Source: JARRKC01 sp963723965
GTDB lineage: Bacteria > Acidobacteriota > UBA6911 > RPQK01 > JAPXNP01
Length of the DNA stretch: 64,000 nucleotides
Assembly (NCBI GenBank): GCA_963723965.1
Contig: CAVRSV010000012.1
Location: forward strand, 759,148-823,147
Direction: 5' to 3'
The notes under the pieces were generated by a model, which was not told where the DNA came from, ran no database searches, and saw only the letters and a program-made list of their open reading frames with translations. A program made the position numbers and the translations under genes. Positions 16,821-25,588 of this stretch are shown here, one piece after another. Every line of letters starts with the position of its first letter. Position 1 is the stretch's first letter.

Positions 16821-17615
16821 TTACGGATCCGCCCGCACCGGCGCCGGCAGACGATCGAGGAGACTGCGAACCCGGCCGACCTTGGAGGACGAGACACGCC
16901 GGAACTCGAGTTCCGATTCGAGGACGTGCGCCCCGAAGTAGATCCTCGGATTTCGCGTGACCGATCGATCCTCCAGGATCTCGGTGATGTAGACGTGGAC
17001 TTGATCCACACCGGTCTCCGTGACGATCCGCTCGACCGAAAAGAGATCGATGCCGCCTCCGGGCAAAATCTGCACCCTGCCTGCGGACTGTTCCACCGTC
17101 TTGCGGATCTCATCGATACCCTCCAGTGCCGTGGGCGCGCGGCCCGAGGTGAGGACACGATCGAATCCCAGGTTGATCAGCTCCTCCAGGGCCCGTACGG
17201 GATGGGCCGCCACGTCGAAAGCGCGATGGAAGACGGTCTGCAGCGGCCGTTCGGATCCGAATTCCCGGACGAGTTCGAGGACCTCTCCGCAGCGATCCAG
17301 GTCGATCTCGCCGTCGGCTGAAAGAAAACCGAAAACCAGGCCGTCGGCCCCCGCCTCCAGCAGCAGCTCGGCGTCACGTTTCATAACCTCGAATTCGCCC
17401 TCGCTGTAGGCCATTCCTCCTTCCCGTGGACGAAGCATGCACATGACCGGAACCTGAAGCCGGGCTTTGATGGACTGGAGGGTCCCCAGACTCGGGGTCA
17501 GGCCTCCCAGGGCCAGCGCACCGCAAAGTTCGAGGCGATCAGCCCCTCCCTCGGCCGCTGCCAGTGCGTCGTCCAGGGACGATGCGATGACTTCGAGCAG
17601 GATTCGTTGTCCCAT
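16821..17615 (-). CDS. cutC: CutC family protein
   Basis: TIM-barrel protein of the CutC family, 264 residues. Early work linked CutC to copper homeostasis; the biochemical activity is still uncertain. Family markers are ILLEVIASSLDDALAAAEGGADRLELC at the N-terminus (given here only as the start of the barrel), VMCMLRPREGGMAYS, TFHRAFDV-like TVFHRAFDVAAHP, and LTSGRAPTALEG. The frame is open to 18446, but the extension overlaps the Lrp regulator in antisense and is not protein-like. The ATG at 17615 (MGQRILLEV) is preferred over 17630. Divergent from the Lrp/AsnC gene across about 200 bp. Confidence 0.88.
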   Translation of the reverse strand: MGQRILLEVIASSLDDALAAAEGGADRLELCGALALGGLTPSLGTLQSIKARLQVPVMCMLRPREGGMAYSEGEFEVMKRDAELLLEAGADGLVFGFLSADGEIDLDRCGEVLELVREFGSERPLQTVFHRAFDVAAHPVRALEELINLGFDRVLTSGRAPTALEGIDEIRKTVEQSAGRVQILPGGGIDLFSVERIVTETGVDQVHVYITEILEDRSVTRNPRIYFGAHVLESELEFRRVSSSKVGRVRSLLDRLPAPVRADP

Positions 17616-17822
17616 ATGCTGGGCGACCATTCTGACCGCTTTTCCAGGTTCAGGCAAAGCAATTCTTGGTGAGGCCTGCCGTCCCACGGCGGCGCGGACC
17701 GCCTGGAACCTGCGGCGGCAGCGCACCTCGAGGCTCGTTTCGGAGCCGGTTCCGCCGGGACTGTGTGCTAACCTAGGGGGCTGATCAGGGACACTTTCGA
17801 GCGGGGAACGGAGTGAAAGAAT

Positions 17823-18302
17823 ATGGATGAGATTCTCACGATCCTTCAGAGCAACGCGCGGGAATCCGTCGAGGACATCGCACGGATGGTCGATCTGCCG
17901 GTCGAAGAGGTCAAGGCCAGAATCGCCGATTTCGAGAAGAGGGGGGTGATTCGAGGCTACCAGGCCATCATCCATGAGGCCAAGGCCCACGTCGACACGG
18001 TGACCTCTCTGATCGAAGTCAAGGTGACGCCGGAGCGAAAAGACGGCTTCGACACGGTGGCCCGCCGAATCGGAGCCTTTCGGGAAGTTCGCTCCCTCTA
18101 CCTCGTGTCGGGCACTTTCGATCTGCTCCTGTTCGTCGAAGGTCGGACACTGCACGACGTCGCCGCTTTCGTCAGCGAGAAGCTGGCGCCCCTCGAGGGG
18201 GTCACGTCGACCTGTTCGCACTTCATGCTGAAGACCTACAAGCATCGCGGGCTGCTCATGGACCCGCCGGACGAATATGAAAGACTCAAAGTCACACCCT
18301 GA
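17823..18302 (+). CDS. Lrp/AsnC family transcriptional regulator
   Basis: A 159-residue regulator with an N-terminal winged helix-turn-helix (residues about 1-50; SVEDIARMVDLPVEEVKARIADFEKRGVIRGYQ covers the recognition region) and a C-terminal RAM effector domain (about 65-140) with SGTFDLLLFVEG. Such proteins form octamers and sense amino acids. Its end overlaps the start of the aminotransferase by 26 bp, so the two are co-transcribed. Regulator and aminotransferase pairs of this type usually control amino-acid metabolism; the likely role is local control of the aminotransferase, an inference. A candidate -10 (TAACCT) lies near 17769. Confidence 0.9.
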   Translation: MDEILTILQSNARESVEDIARMVDLPVEEVKARIADFEKRGVIRGYQAIIHEAKAHVDTVTSLIEVKVTPERKDGFDTVARRIGAFREVRSLYLVSGTFDLLLFVEGRTLHDVAAFVSEKLAPLEGVTSTCSHFMLKTYKHRGLLMDPPDEYERLKVTP

Positions 18303-19488
18303 CTTCGTCGCCCGCGCCATTCGGGACATCCCGAAATCGGGAATCCGGGACTTCTTCGATATCGTCAACGACGTGCCCGACGCAATCAGCCTGGGAGTGG
18401 GTGAACCGGGATTCGCCACGCCCTGGCATATCCGGGACGCCGCCATCTACGCCCTCGAGAAAAGCGCGACGGGATATACCTCGAATCTCGGCCTGCCGGA
18501 GCTTCGCAAACGTATTTCCGAGTATGTCTCAGGCTTTTTCGGAATCGCCTACGGGCTCGACGAGATCCTCGTGACCACGGGAGTGAGCGAGGCCGTCGAC
18601 CTGGTGTTCCGGGCCGTGCTCGATCCCGGTGATGAGGTGCTCTATCACGAACCCTGCTACGTCTCTTATCGACCGGTCATTCAGCTGGCCCAGGGCAGGC
18701 CGATCGCCGTCAGCACCCGCTTCGAGGACCGATTTCGCCTGACCGCCGATGCCGTTGCGGCCAGGATCGGCCCGCGGACCAAGGCAATCATGCTGAACTT
18801 CCCGAACAACCCGACGGGTGCCACCCTCGACGCGGAAGATCTCGAGGGAATTGCCGCGCTGGCCTGCGAGCACGATCTCCTGGTCGTCACGGATGAGATC
18901 TACTCCGAGTTGACCTATCAGGGGGAGCATCGCAGCATCGTCTCCCTTCCCGGCATGCGCGATCGCACGCTCCTGCTCCATGGGCTGTCGAAGGCCTGGG
19001 CGATGACCGGATTTCGTCTTGGCTACGCCTGTGGTCCCCGGGCGCTGATCGACGCCATGATGACCATCCACCAGTACACCATGCTGTGCGCCCCGACGCT
19101 GAGCCAGTGGGCCGGCATCGAGGCCTTCGAGCAAGTCGAGGTGGATGTCGAAGAGATGCGCACCCGGTTTCTTCATAACCGGAACTACATGGTGTCGGCA
19201 CTCCGCGAGATGGGACTGGCCCTGGTCGTTCCCCGGGGAGCCTTCTACGCCTTTCCGCGGGTCACCGATCTGGGGATGAGTTCCCGGGATTTTGCCCTGG
19301 GTCTGCTCGACGAAGAGAAGGTCGCGGTGGTACCGGGTGAGGCGTTCGGACCGAGCGGCGACGGGTTCGTCCGTTGCTCTTATGCCACCTCGCTCGAGAA
19401 CATCAAGGAAGCCATGGAGCGCATGGCCCGCTACGTCTCCAGCCTCCGCCGCAGCACCCGGAGGGCCGCCGGCGGGCACGGCGCTTAA
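18277..19488 (+). CDS. Class I/II PLP-dependent aminotransferase
   Basis: Fold-type I aminotransferase of 403 residues. The PLP Schiff-base lysine is Lys239 in HGLSKAWAMTGFRLGY; NNPTG (177-181) carries the phosphate/carboxylate-binding Asn and D206/Y209 contact the cofactor ring. The C-terminal Arg that binds the substrate carboxylate is probably in FVRCSYATS. Substrate is not clear; relatives are annotated as aspartate or aromatic aminotransferases. It starts inside the 3' end of the Lrp gene (26-bp overlap), so both are one transcription unit. Downstream sequence holds a degenerate hairpin repeat and a GC-rich terminator-like stem. Confidence 0.93.
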   Translation: MKDSKSHPDFVARAIRDIPKSGIRDFFDIVNDVPDAISLGVGEPGFATPWHIRDAAIYALEKSATGYTSNLGLPELRKRISEYVSGFFGIAYGLDEILVTTGVSEAVDLVFRAVLDPGDEVLYHEPCYVSYRPVIQLAQGRPIAVSTRFEDRFRLTADAVAARIGPRTKAIMLNFPNNPTGATLDAEDLEGIAALACEHDLLVVTDEIYSELTYQGEHRSIVSLPGMRDRTLLLHGLSKAWAMTGFRLGYACGPRALIDAMMTIHQYTMLCAPTLSQWAGIEAFEQVEVDVEEMRTRFLHNRNYMVSALREMGLALVVPRGAFYAFPRVTDLGMSSRDFALGLLDEEKVAVVPGEAFGPSGDGFVRCSYATSLENIKEAMERMARYVSSLRRSTRRAAGGHGA

Positions 19489-19507
19489 ATCGCGAAGTCG
19501 GACGATG

Positions 19508-19557
19508 TGCGGCGCAGCCGCTTGGGAAGTGCGGCAGTCTGCGACCGCTTTCTCTGT
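19508..19557 (+). repeat. Degenerate copy of a dispersed hairpin repeat
   Basis: The stretch containing GCGGCGCAGCCG, then GCGGCAGTCTGCGACCGC and TTTCTCTG, matches in order the two longer copies at 48724-48820 and 48957-49053 (GCGGCGCAGCCG, GCGGCAGC-TT-GCTGCCGC, TTTCTCTGG). It lies just after the aminotransferase stop. The hairpin here is imperfect. Confidence 0.6.
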
Positions 19558-19610
19558 TCCGGAGCGAGGGCAGGCGGGCTTCGATCACCGCTCTCGCCCA
19601 TGAAGAGTGG

Positions 19611-19635
19611 CGGGGCCTTCCACCGGAAGGCCCCG
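19611..19635. terminator. Candidate bidirectional terminator hairpin
   Basis: Perfect 11-bp stem CGGGGCCTTCC (19611-19621), loop ACC, GGAAGGCCCCG (19625-19635), placed between the convergent aminotransferase and CHRD genes. No U tract follows on either strand, so intrinsic termination is uncertain. Confidence 0.4.
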
Positions 19636-19655
19636 TCTCAGGCACCATCGTCTGA

Positions 19656-21137
19656 CTACGGTCCGACGACCGGCGACACCGGCAAGGAAGTGAACAGTCC
19701 GGCACCGTTCCCGAGCTCGAGAGCGATCGCCGAGAATGATCCACCTTCCGCCGAGATCACAACACTGCCGGTAAACCCGGTCAGATCGAGATCGTTGAAG
19801 TACTCGTCGATGAACTGAGCCGAGCGACCGTTGGCGGGAATGATCACATCCGCGATGTTGCTGCCCGGATCGATTCCGGCGGGCGCGGATCCGTCCTCAT
19901 TCAACAATTCCAGGGTCACGGTGAGTGGCCAGGTTTGGTTGTTGCGGATTGCCAGCGCGCTGCGGACTCCGCCGGACTCGCGGACTGGCGAAGTGGCCCG
20001 GCTCATGGCGACGGCCGAACCGAAGCCCGCGATTCCAATCCCCGGGATCTGGAAGCGGACGATCCCGCCCAGCGCAACGTTCGAGACGACCTCCGCCGAC
20101 CCAAGGGCAAGATCACCCTGCCCGTCCGTGTCCACGGTCAGGCTGCCGAGCGGGGCCAATGTGAAGCTCAGTTCCGACACTGGCTGACCGGGTTGCACCA
20201 CTCCGCTCCCGCCGCTCAGTCCGACATCCAAAGGCTGCCCGTACATATCGAAGAAATAGAGCGTGCCCGTTGCCTCGGTGGTCGTACTGGTGTTGGTCAG
20301 GACGATGGAGGAGGTGAAGCCCGTGTCTCCGCCGTTGCCAAACTGGGGAAAGTAAAGCGCCGTCTGGGGTGCCGGGACCTGTCCCCGCAACTCACCGTCC
20401 GGGAAGGCGGAGGACATCACGTTTACGTAGAGACTTCCCCAGCTGAGGTCATCCAGGAAACCGGGGAAACCGGGGCAGTCCGGAAGTCCCTCGGCCGTCA
20501 CCTGGGAGAACACCGTGGTGGCGGCGCCCAGTGAGAAAACCATCGGACCGTTGATGCCGGCGATTCCGCGATCGATCTCCACTCCGGTTACGTCGGTCAG
20601 GTCGTTCGTACAGGCCAGGCTGAACATGGTCTGCAGCGGATTCAGCACCCCGATGCAGGAGCCCGACCCCTGACTGTCCACGGGGGGAACTTCCTCATCA
20701 CCGGTCAACGAGAAGGACACTCCAGCATCGGCTGGCGGACCGATCTGCCCCCGGATCTCACCGTCGGGATAATCGCCGGAATGCACGTTCACATAGAGAT
20801 TCCCGGCCATCAGGTCGGCCACATCCTGAGCCGTGACGCTGAAGATGCCCTTGAAGGGGGACGCGGCCGAATCAAAGGGCAGAAGGACGGGGCCGTTTTC
20901 ACCGGCCGGCGCACGATGAATGTGGGCAGCCAGCGCCCCGGAGACATCGTGCTGGCAGATAACGGTCAACTGATTCTGGGCGTCGTTCAGAGAGGCCAGA
21001 CACTCGCCCGTCGCGACGCTGTCATTCGCCGGCACCTCCGCGGCGCCGCTCAGTTTGACATCGTACACACGAGCGAAAGCGGACCCCGGCAATACGAGAA
21101 GACAAAAGACCAAGAGGATAGTTAATTTTCGATTCAT
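19656..21137 (-). CDS. Secreted protein with two CHRD domains
   Basis: A 493-residue exported protein with signal peptide (1-22). It has two CHRD domains (about 24-135 and 140-275), first seen in chordin. The first has AHIHRAPAGENGPV (71-84) and YVNVHSGDYPDGEIRGQ (115-131). The second repeats the pattern with YVNVMSSAFPDGELRGQ but has lost the His-rich core. The rest (about 280-493) is a beta-rich, Gly/Thr/Asn-rich region ending in FTSLPVSP that resembles the C-terminal extension of the penicillin acylase in this window. Bacterial CHRD proteins are extracytoplasmic and of unknown function. The ATG at 21137 is chosen for the signal peptide; a TACAAT -10-like box lies at 21285-21290 on this strand. 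Confidence 0.85.
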   Translation of the reverse strand: MNRKLTILLVFCLLVLPGSAFARVYDVKLSGAAEVPANDSVATGECLASLNDAQNQLTVICQHDVSGALAAHIHRAPAGENGPVLLPFDSAASPFKGIFSVTAQDVADLMAGNLYVNVHSGDYPDGEIRGQIGPPADAGVSFSLTGDEEVPPVDSQGSGSCIGVLNPLQTMFSLACTNDLTDVTGVEIDRGIAGINGPMVFSLGAATTVFSQVTAEGLPDCPGFPGFLDDLSWGSLYVNVMSSAFPDGELRGQVPAPQTALYFPQFGNGGDTGFTSSIVLTNTSTTTEATGTLYFFDMYGQPLDVGLSGGSGVVQPGQPVSELSFTLAPLGSLTVDTDGQGDLALGSAEVVSNVALGGIVRFQIPGIGIAGFGSAVAMSRATSPVRESGGVRSALAIRNNQTWPLTVTLELLNEDGSAPAGIDPGSNIADVIIPANGRSAQFIDEYFNDLDLTGFTGSVVISAEGGSFSAIALELGNGAGLFTSLPVSPVVGP

Positions 21138-21359
21138 GCTTGCTGCGCCTCCCAACTGATATTTCCTGCGACACTGGCGGTACATTCCTAAATGCGCGGC
21201 CTTTACGTGCCGACCAACCCGCGGTTGGGCACTCTGTCGCATTCAATTGCCAGTTCCTCGCTCTCCCCCAACGGACGTGAGGCCATTGTACCCGAACGGG
21301 CGCGCAGAAACATCAAATTGTCAACCCTGGCCGGAGATTTGCCGGAAAGAGCACAGCGA

Positions 21360-22307
21360 TCAGCGGAACAGCTTCCGGACATCGTCAAGCTGGCCGGCGC
21401 TGCCGAGCTTCTCATTCTTGTGCGCGATGAACTTGGCGTACTCGTCCATGAAAACCTTGCCGGGCTTCCTCAGGTCGAAGTTCTCGGGAGAGTCACGGAA
21501 GCTCTCGCGATGCACCCGACACCAGACCAGCCGACCATCGGTATCGATGTTCACCTTGGTGACGCCGAGCTTGGCGGCCCGGGCAAACTGGTTCTCATCG
21601 ACTCCCTTGGCCCCCTTCAGCTTGCCGCCGGCGGCATTGATCCGCTCCACTTCCTCCTGCGGAACCGAGCTGGAGCCGTGCATGACGAGGGGAAATCCGG
21701 GACGCCGTTTCTGGATCTCCTCGAGAACTTCGAAGTGCAGAGACTGGCTGCCGCTGAACTTATAGGCGCCGTGACTGGTTCCGATGGCACACGCAAGACT
21801 GTCGACCTGGGTCTGCTCGATGAACTGCTCGGCCTCGTTCGGATCGGTCAGCTTGGCGTCGGCTTCCGCCACCGAAACATGCTCCTCGACCCCTCCGAGC
21901 ATTCCGAGCTCCGCCTCCACGACCAAACCCTTGGCGTGCGCCCGATCCACTACGCGACGGGTGATTTCGACATTCTTCGCGAAGGGCTCGTGGCTGGCGT
22001 CGATCATGACCGAGCTGTAGAAGCCGCTGTCGATGCACTCGTAGCAACTCTCCTCGTCGCCATGATCGAGATGCACGGCAAAGACCGACTCGGGAAAGAT
22101 CTCATCGGCGACACGGATCATGCCTTCCAGCATCCGCTTGTCGGTGTAGGAACGCGCGCCCTTCGAGATCTGGATGATAAAGGGAGCCCGGCTCATCAGG
22201 CTGCCGCGGAACAGTCCCATGGTCTGCTCGAGATTGTTGATGTTGTAGGCGCCCACGGCATACTTGCCGTAGGCGTGCTTGAAGAGTTCCTTGGTGGTAA
22301 CGATCAT
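21360..22307 (-). CDS. fba: Class II fructose-bisphosphate aldolase
   Basis: Zinc-dependent class II aldolase, 315 residues, catalysing the reversible cleavage of fructose 1,6-bisphosphate in glycolysis and gluconeogenesis. Visible motifs: VHLDHGD with Asp81 and zinc ligand His82, the VEAELGMLGG glutamate ligand, VMHGSSSVP with a further His ligand, and GVTKVNIDTDGR for phosphate binding. The ATG at 22307 has GGGAGAGAAG upstream. The frame is open further to 22700 but overlaps the RraA-like gene. A TATACT -10-like box at 22384-22389 (this strand) may give it its own promoter. Tagatose-bisphosphate specificity cannot be excluded. Confidence 0.92.
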   Translation of the reverse strand: MIVTTKELFKHAYGKYAVGAYNINNLEQTMGLFRGSLMSRAPFIIQISKGARSYTDKRMLEGMIRVADEIFPESVFAVHLDHGDEESCYECIDSGFYSSVMIDASHEPFAKNVEITRRVVDRAHAKGLVVEAELGMLGGVEEHVSVAEADAKLTDPNEAEQFIEQTQVDSLACAIGTSHGAYKFSGSQSLHFEVLEEIQKRRPGFPLVMHGSSSVPQEEVERINAAGGKLKGAKGVDENQFARAAKLGVTKVNIDTDGRLVWCRVHRESFRDSPENFDLRKPGKVFMDEYAKFIAHKNEKLGSAGQLDDVRKLFR

Positions 22308-22410
22308 TGCTTCTCTCCCTCCATTGTCCTTGCTGCAGCGACCGATCGGTCGCGCTTCCTCTCGAACTGGCAACGAGCAGCAAAGTATACACCGCCCGCC
22401 AAAGGTCCGA

Positions 22411-23358
22411 CTACCAGCTGCGGTCCTTGAGGATCTCCTGGATCTGCTCTTTGGGAACCGGCAGCGCCTCCATGTGATCCTCCAGCCACTTGGAGAAGTC
22501 CTTTTCCATGTCGTCGCTCCAGCGCTGGTCGATTTGCCCCGGAGTGTAGACGCCTTCCTTGATCCGCTGGAACCCGAACATATCGCGCAACCGCACGACC
22601 TCGGACCGCTTGCAGACCTCCTCGGCGAACTGGGGAGGAATGAAGATGACACCCTCCCGATTGGCCAGCACCACGTCGCCGGGCACCACGATGGCCTCAC
22701 CGATTCGCGTCGGACGGTTCACCGAAATCAGCATGTTGTTGTAGTTCCAGGACGGATGCCAGCCCCGAACGAATCCCTTGAACCCGGCCATCGACTCCAG
22801 TTGCGCCAGATCGCGGATGTAGCCGTCGAAGACGATCCCGTTCTGCGAGTTGGCATAAATCGCCGTTCCCAGATTGCCTCCGATGATCGGAGCGCCGTCG
22901 GCGGATCCCCAGGCGCTGGCGACGTACACGTCCTGGGGCTGAAGCATGTCGATGGGCCAGGAGTTCCTCCCGCCGACATGTCCGGACTGATGTCCCTTTT
23001 CAGTCAGAAAGCCGTCGAGATCCGGCCGCTTGGGCAGGAACGCGGCCGTCAGGGCCCGACCCACCAGGACGGCCCCGGCGTCGAGGTGAACCGTCTGCCA
23101 GTTCCCCTCGAACTGGTGCTGATAGCCTTTGGCGTAGAGTGTGCTCCAGGCCTCTTCGATCCCCACCTGCTTCATGCGATCGAGTATGCTGTCGGGCACT
23201 TTGGGCCGCCCATCCGGGAACCGTTCTCCCTGCCAGTCTCGGGTATAGGCGATCAGTTCGTCCGGCGAGAGGACTGCCTCCTGTGCCACCGCCCCGCCCT
23301 CCGAGAGGCCGATCAACGCGAATGCGAGCATCAAGGTGCGAATCGTCCACTTGTTCAT
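22411..23358 (-). CDS. Exported RraA-like family protein
   Basis: A 315-residue protein with an N-terminal signal peptide (about 1-25, cleavage after AVAQ) followed by an RraA/HMG aldolase-like fold. GGNLGTAIYANSQNGIVFDGYIRD contains the family pattern around the metal and substrate site (the G-G...A and D-G-x-x-R-D elements), and VVPGDVVLANREGVIFIPP is the characteristic C-terminal strand. RraA-like proteins include RNase E inhibitors and 4-hydroxy-4-methyl-2-oxoglutarate aldolases, normally cytoplasmic. An exported version with a long C-terminal helical tail is unusual and suggests a different job. It lies upstream of the fba gene on the same strand. Confidence 0.85.
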   Translation of the reverse strand: MNKWTIRTLMLAFALIGLSEGGAVAQEAVLSPDELIAYTRDWQGERFPDGRPKVPDSILDRMKQVGIEEAWSTLYAKGYQHQFEGNWQTVHLDAGAVLVGRALTAAFLPKRPDLDGFLTEKGHQSGHVGGRNSWPIDMLQPQDVYVASAWGSADGAPIIGGNLGTAIYANSQNGIVFDGYIRDLAQLESMAGFKGFVRGWHPSWNYNNMLISVNRPTRIGEAIVVPGDVVLANREGVIFIPPQFAEEVCKRSEVVRLRDMFGFQRIKEGVYTPGQIDQRWSDDMEKDFSKWLEDHMEALPVPKEQIQEILKDRSW

Positions 23359-23408
23359 GCGAATTCCTTCTCTTTCCTTTTCAGTGAGCCTCTACCGGCG
23401 GCCTGCAG

Positions 23409-24611
23409 TTACCGGCGAGTGAAGTAGCCGTTCACGTCATCCCGATCCCGAATCTGAGAACGGACCAAAAGAAGATTCTCCAGCCTGTCCCTGAAAACCT
23501 CGATGATCTCCGGATCAAAGTGCCGGCCGGCACCCTCCAGCATCATCGAGATCGCTTCATCATCGGACAAGGGGGGCTTGTAGGGTCGCCACGATGTCAG
23601 AGCGTCGAAGACATCGGCCACCGCGACGATCCGGCATTCCAGAGGGATTGCCCCGGCCGCCAGTTTGTTTGGATAACCCAGACCATCCCAGCGTTCGTGG
23701 TGGCCGAGAGCGATCGACGAAGCCATCTCGAGAAACGGATTCAGAGGACGATCGCTGGGCGATGGGAGCAATCCCTCCGCCAGCAGGCTGAGGGCAATGC
23801 TCGACTTCGGCTCGTGCGACAGGATCTCCGCCCCCATGACGCAGTGCTGTTCCATCAACTGCCGTTCCTGAGGGCTGAGCCGTCCTTCTTTGAGCAGAAT
23901 GGAGTCGGGAATCCCCAGCTTTCCGATATCGTGCAACGGGCTGGTGAGCAGGATCAGCTCGAGAAAGTCGTGATCGCGGCCCAGACCTTCGGCGAGCAGC
24001 CTGGAACAGAAGGCCACCCGGAAGACGTGGTTGCCAGTTTCGTCGTCCCGGAACTCGGCCGCTTTGGCCAGTCGCCAGACCACCTCGCGATGCGAATCCT
24101 CCAGCTGGCGGGTTCGTTCGACCACACGCCGATCCAGTTCCCGGACCTGTTCCGCCAGCTGATCCTCGTAGTGCTTCAGTTGCAGCGCGCTGCGGATCCG
24201 GGCAAAGAGATCCTCGCGGGAGATGGGCTTGTTGAGGAGGTCCGTCGCTCCGAGATCCAGAGCCCGCCGCTTGAGACCTCGATCGGAGTCCCCGGTCAGG
24301 ATGATCACGGGGATCTGTCGCAGTGCGTCCTCTCCGCGGATCGTGCAGAGGAGGTCGAATCCGTCCCTGTCCGGCATCTTGATGTCGGAGATGACGGTGT
24401 CGACGGGATGTCCGGCCAGGTAGTCGAGTGCCTCGTCCACACTCGTGCAGAAATGTGCCTGCCAGGGCTGCTCCTCGAGCATCCGCGCAAACAGGTTGAG
24501 CAGCACGGGGTCGTCGTCGACGAACAAAAGTCGACCAGTCGAGCGACTCAAAACACCTCCCGGTGGCAGCGAGGGCTGCCGTGTGACTCCCAAATGGTCA
24601 CGATCGATCAT
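23409..24611 (-). CDS. Response regulator with HD-GYP phosphodiesterase output
   Basis: A 400-residue two-domain signalling protein. The receiver domain (about 26-145) has the phospho-acceptor Asp76 in SDIKMPDRDG, the acidic pair in FVDDD and the conserved Lys in NKPIS. After a helical linker (about 145-180) comes an HD-GYP domain with HD at 227-228 (PLHDIGKLG), HHERWDG and GYP at 312-314. Such proteins hydrolyse cyclic di-GMP when phosphorylated. No cognate kinase is adjacent. The ATG at 24611 is chosen because the sequence upstream is a non-coding GATTTCC repeat tract. Divergent from the FkbM methyltransferase. Confidence 0.92.
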   Translation of the reverse strand: MIDRDHLGVTRQPSLPPGGVLSRSTGRLLFVDDDPVLLNLFARMLEEQPWQAHFCTSVDEALDYLAGHPVDTVISDIKMPDRDGFDLLCTIRGEDALRQIPVIILTGDSDRGLKRRALDLGATDLLNKPISREDLFARIRSALQLKHYEDQLAEQVRELDRRVVERTRQLEDSHREVVWRLAKAAEFRDDETGNHVFRVAFCSRLLAEGLGRDHDFLELILLTSPLHDIGKLGIPDSILLKEGRLSPQERQLMEQHCVMGAEILSHEPKSSIALSLLAEGLLPSPSDRPLNPFLEMASSIALGHHERWDGLGYPNKLAAGAIPLECRIVAVADVFDALTSWRPYKPPLSDDEAISMMLEGAGRHFDPEIIEVFRDRLENLLLVRSQIRDRDDVNGYFTRR

Positions 24612-24631
24612 GATAGCACCCCGTTCGGGAA

Positions 24632-24735
24632 GATTTGAGGTTTGCGGTTTCCGATTTCCGATCTGGGCGGTCGCTCGCCAAAACCGGAAATCGCCAATCG
24701 AAAATCGTAAATCGCAGATCTCAATTCCACCCATG
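24632..24735. repeat. Low-complexity GATTTCC/GAAATCGG tract
   Basis: Loose repeats of the words GATTTCCGATTT, GGAAATCGCC, GAAAATCG and AAATCGCAG fill most of the gap between the divergent HD-GYP and FkbM genes, with two arms in roughly opposite orientation. A shorter relative (GATTTTCGATCTTCGATTTCC) lies at about 48642-48668. It reads through as protein in one frame but is not coding. Confidence 0.6.
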
Positions 24736-24763
24736 GCGTCAATGTCCGATACTGGGAGCGTTC

Positions 24764-25546
24764 ATGCTTCGCCAGCTGAAGAAACATGTCCAGGTCTTCG
24801 GGGCGAGAGGCTGGGCTTACGCCCTGGTCTCGCGGCTCGCCAAGGGGTTCCACTTCGAGACCCGCGTGCGGGTCCCCGTCCCGGGTCATCCCTCGAGATC
24901 ACTCGAAGTCCGCCTGGGCACGAGCGACCTCGAGGTGCTGCGGGAGGTCTTCTATCTCGGCGAACTGGAGGTCCAGCCTCCGGTGGCTCCCCGGTTCATT
25001 CTGGATGCCGGCGCCAACGTCGGTTTCTCCACCGTCTACTTCGCGCTGCAATACCCGGACGCGACAGTGCTGGCCGTCGAGATCGAAGAATCGAACTTCC
25101 GGCAACTCCGTCACAACGTCGCCGGCCTTCCCAACGTCGTCCCCCTTCGGGCCGCCCTGTGGGGGACCCCTGCCCTGCTGCGGATCGTCGACTCCGGACA
25201 GGGGAAATGGGCCTTCACGGTGGCGGTGGCGGATCCGGGGAGGCCGTTCCCGGAGGAGGAGAGAATCCCCGGCGTCACGGTCGAGGAACTGATGAACCGG
25301 TTCGGCTGCGGGCGGATCGGCATCTTCAAGCTGGACATCGAGGGTGGAGAAAAGAGCGTCCTCCAAAACAGCGCTCCATGGATCGATCGCGTCGATTGCC
25401 TCGTCGTCGAGCTCCACGATCGCCTTATCGAGGGCTGCAGCGAGGCGTTCGAAAGGGCCCTCGACGGCCGCGACGTTGAACGCCTCCGTCGAGGCGAGAA
25501 GGTCATCGTACGCCGACGCCCGGTCTCTCCAAGACCACGGCCGTGA
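24764..25546 (+). CDS. FkbM family methyltransferase
   Basis: A 260-residue SAM-dependent O-methyltransferase of the FkbM type. The SAM site is FILDAGANVGFSTVYFAL (about 80-97), followed by VLAVEIEESNFRQLRHNV and the FkbM-typical IGIFKLDIEGGEKSVL block. These enzymes often methylate sugars of surface polysaccharides or glycolipids. It converges with a family 2 glycosyltransferase gene, consistent with surface glycan work, though no larger cluster is present. The ATG at 24764 has GGGAG six bases upstream; the frame is open earlier, but there it runs through the GATTTCC repeat. Confidence 0.9.
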   Translation: MLRQLKKHVQVFGARGWAYALVSRLAKGFHFETRVRVPVPGHPSRSLEVRLGTSDLEVLREVFYLGELEVQPPVAPRFILDAGANVGFSTVYFALQYPDATVLAVEIEESNFRQLRHNVAGLPNVVPLRAALWGTPALLRIVDSGQGKWAFTVAVADPGRPFPEEERIPGVTVEELMNRFGCGRIGIFKLDIEGGEKSVLQNSAPWIDRVDCLVVELHDRLIEGCSEAFERALDGRDVERLRRGEKVIVRRRPVSPRPRP

Positions 25547-25588
25547 GCACGGCACGATTCCTCGCCGGCGCGGCCCGATCGATTCGGA

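Noticed and set aside
22308..22410. Riboswitch in front of the aldolase gene
   Set aside because: The 103-bp leader has a TATACT box but no conserved aptamer pattern that I can see.
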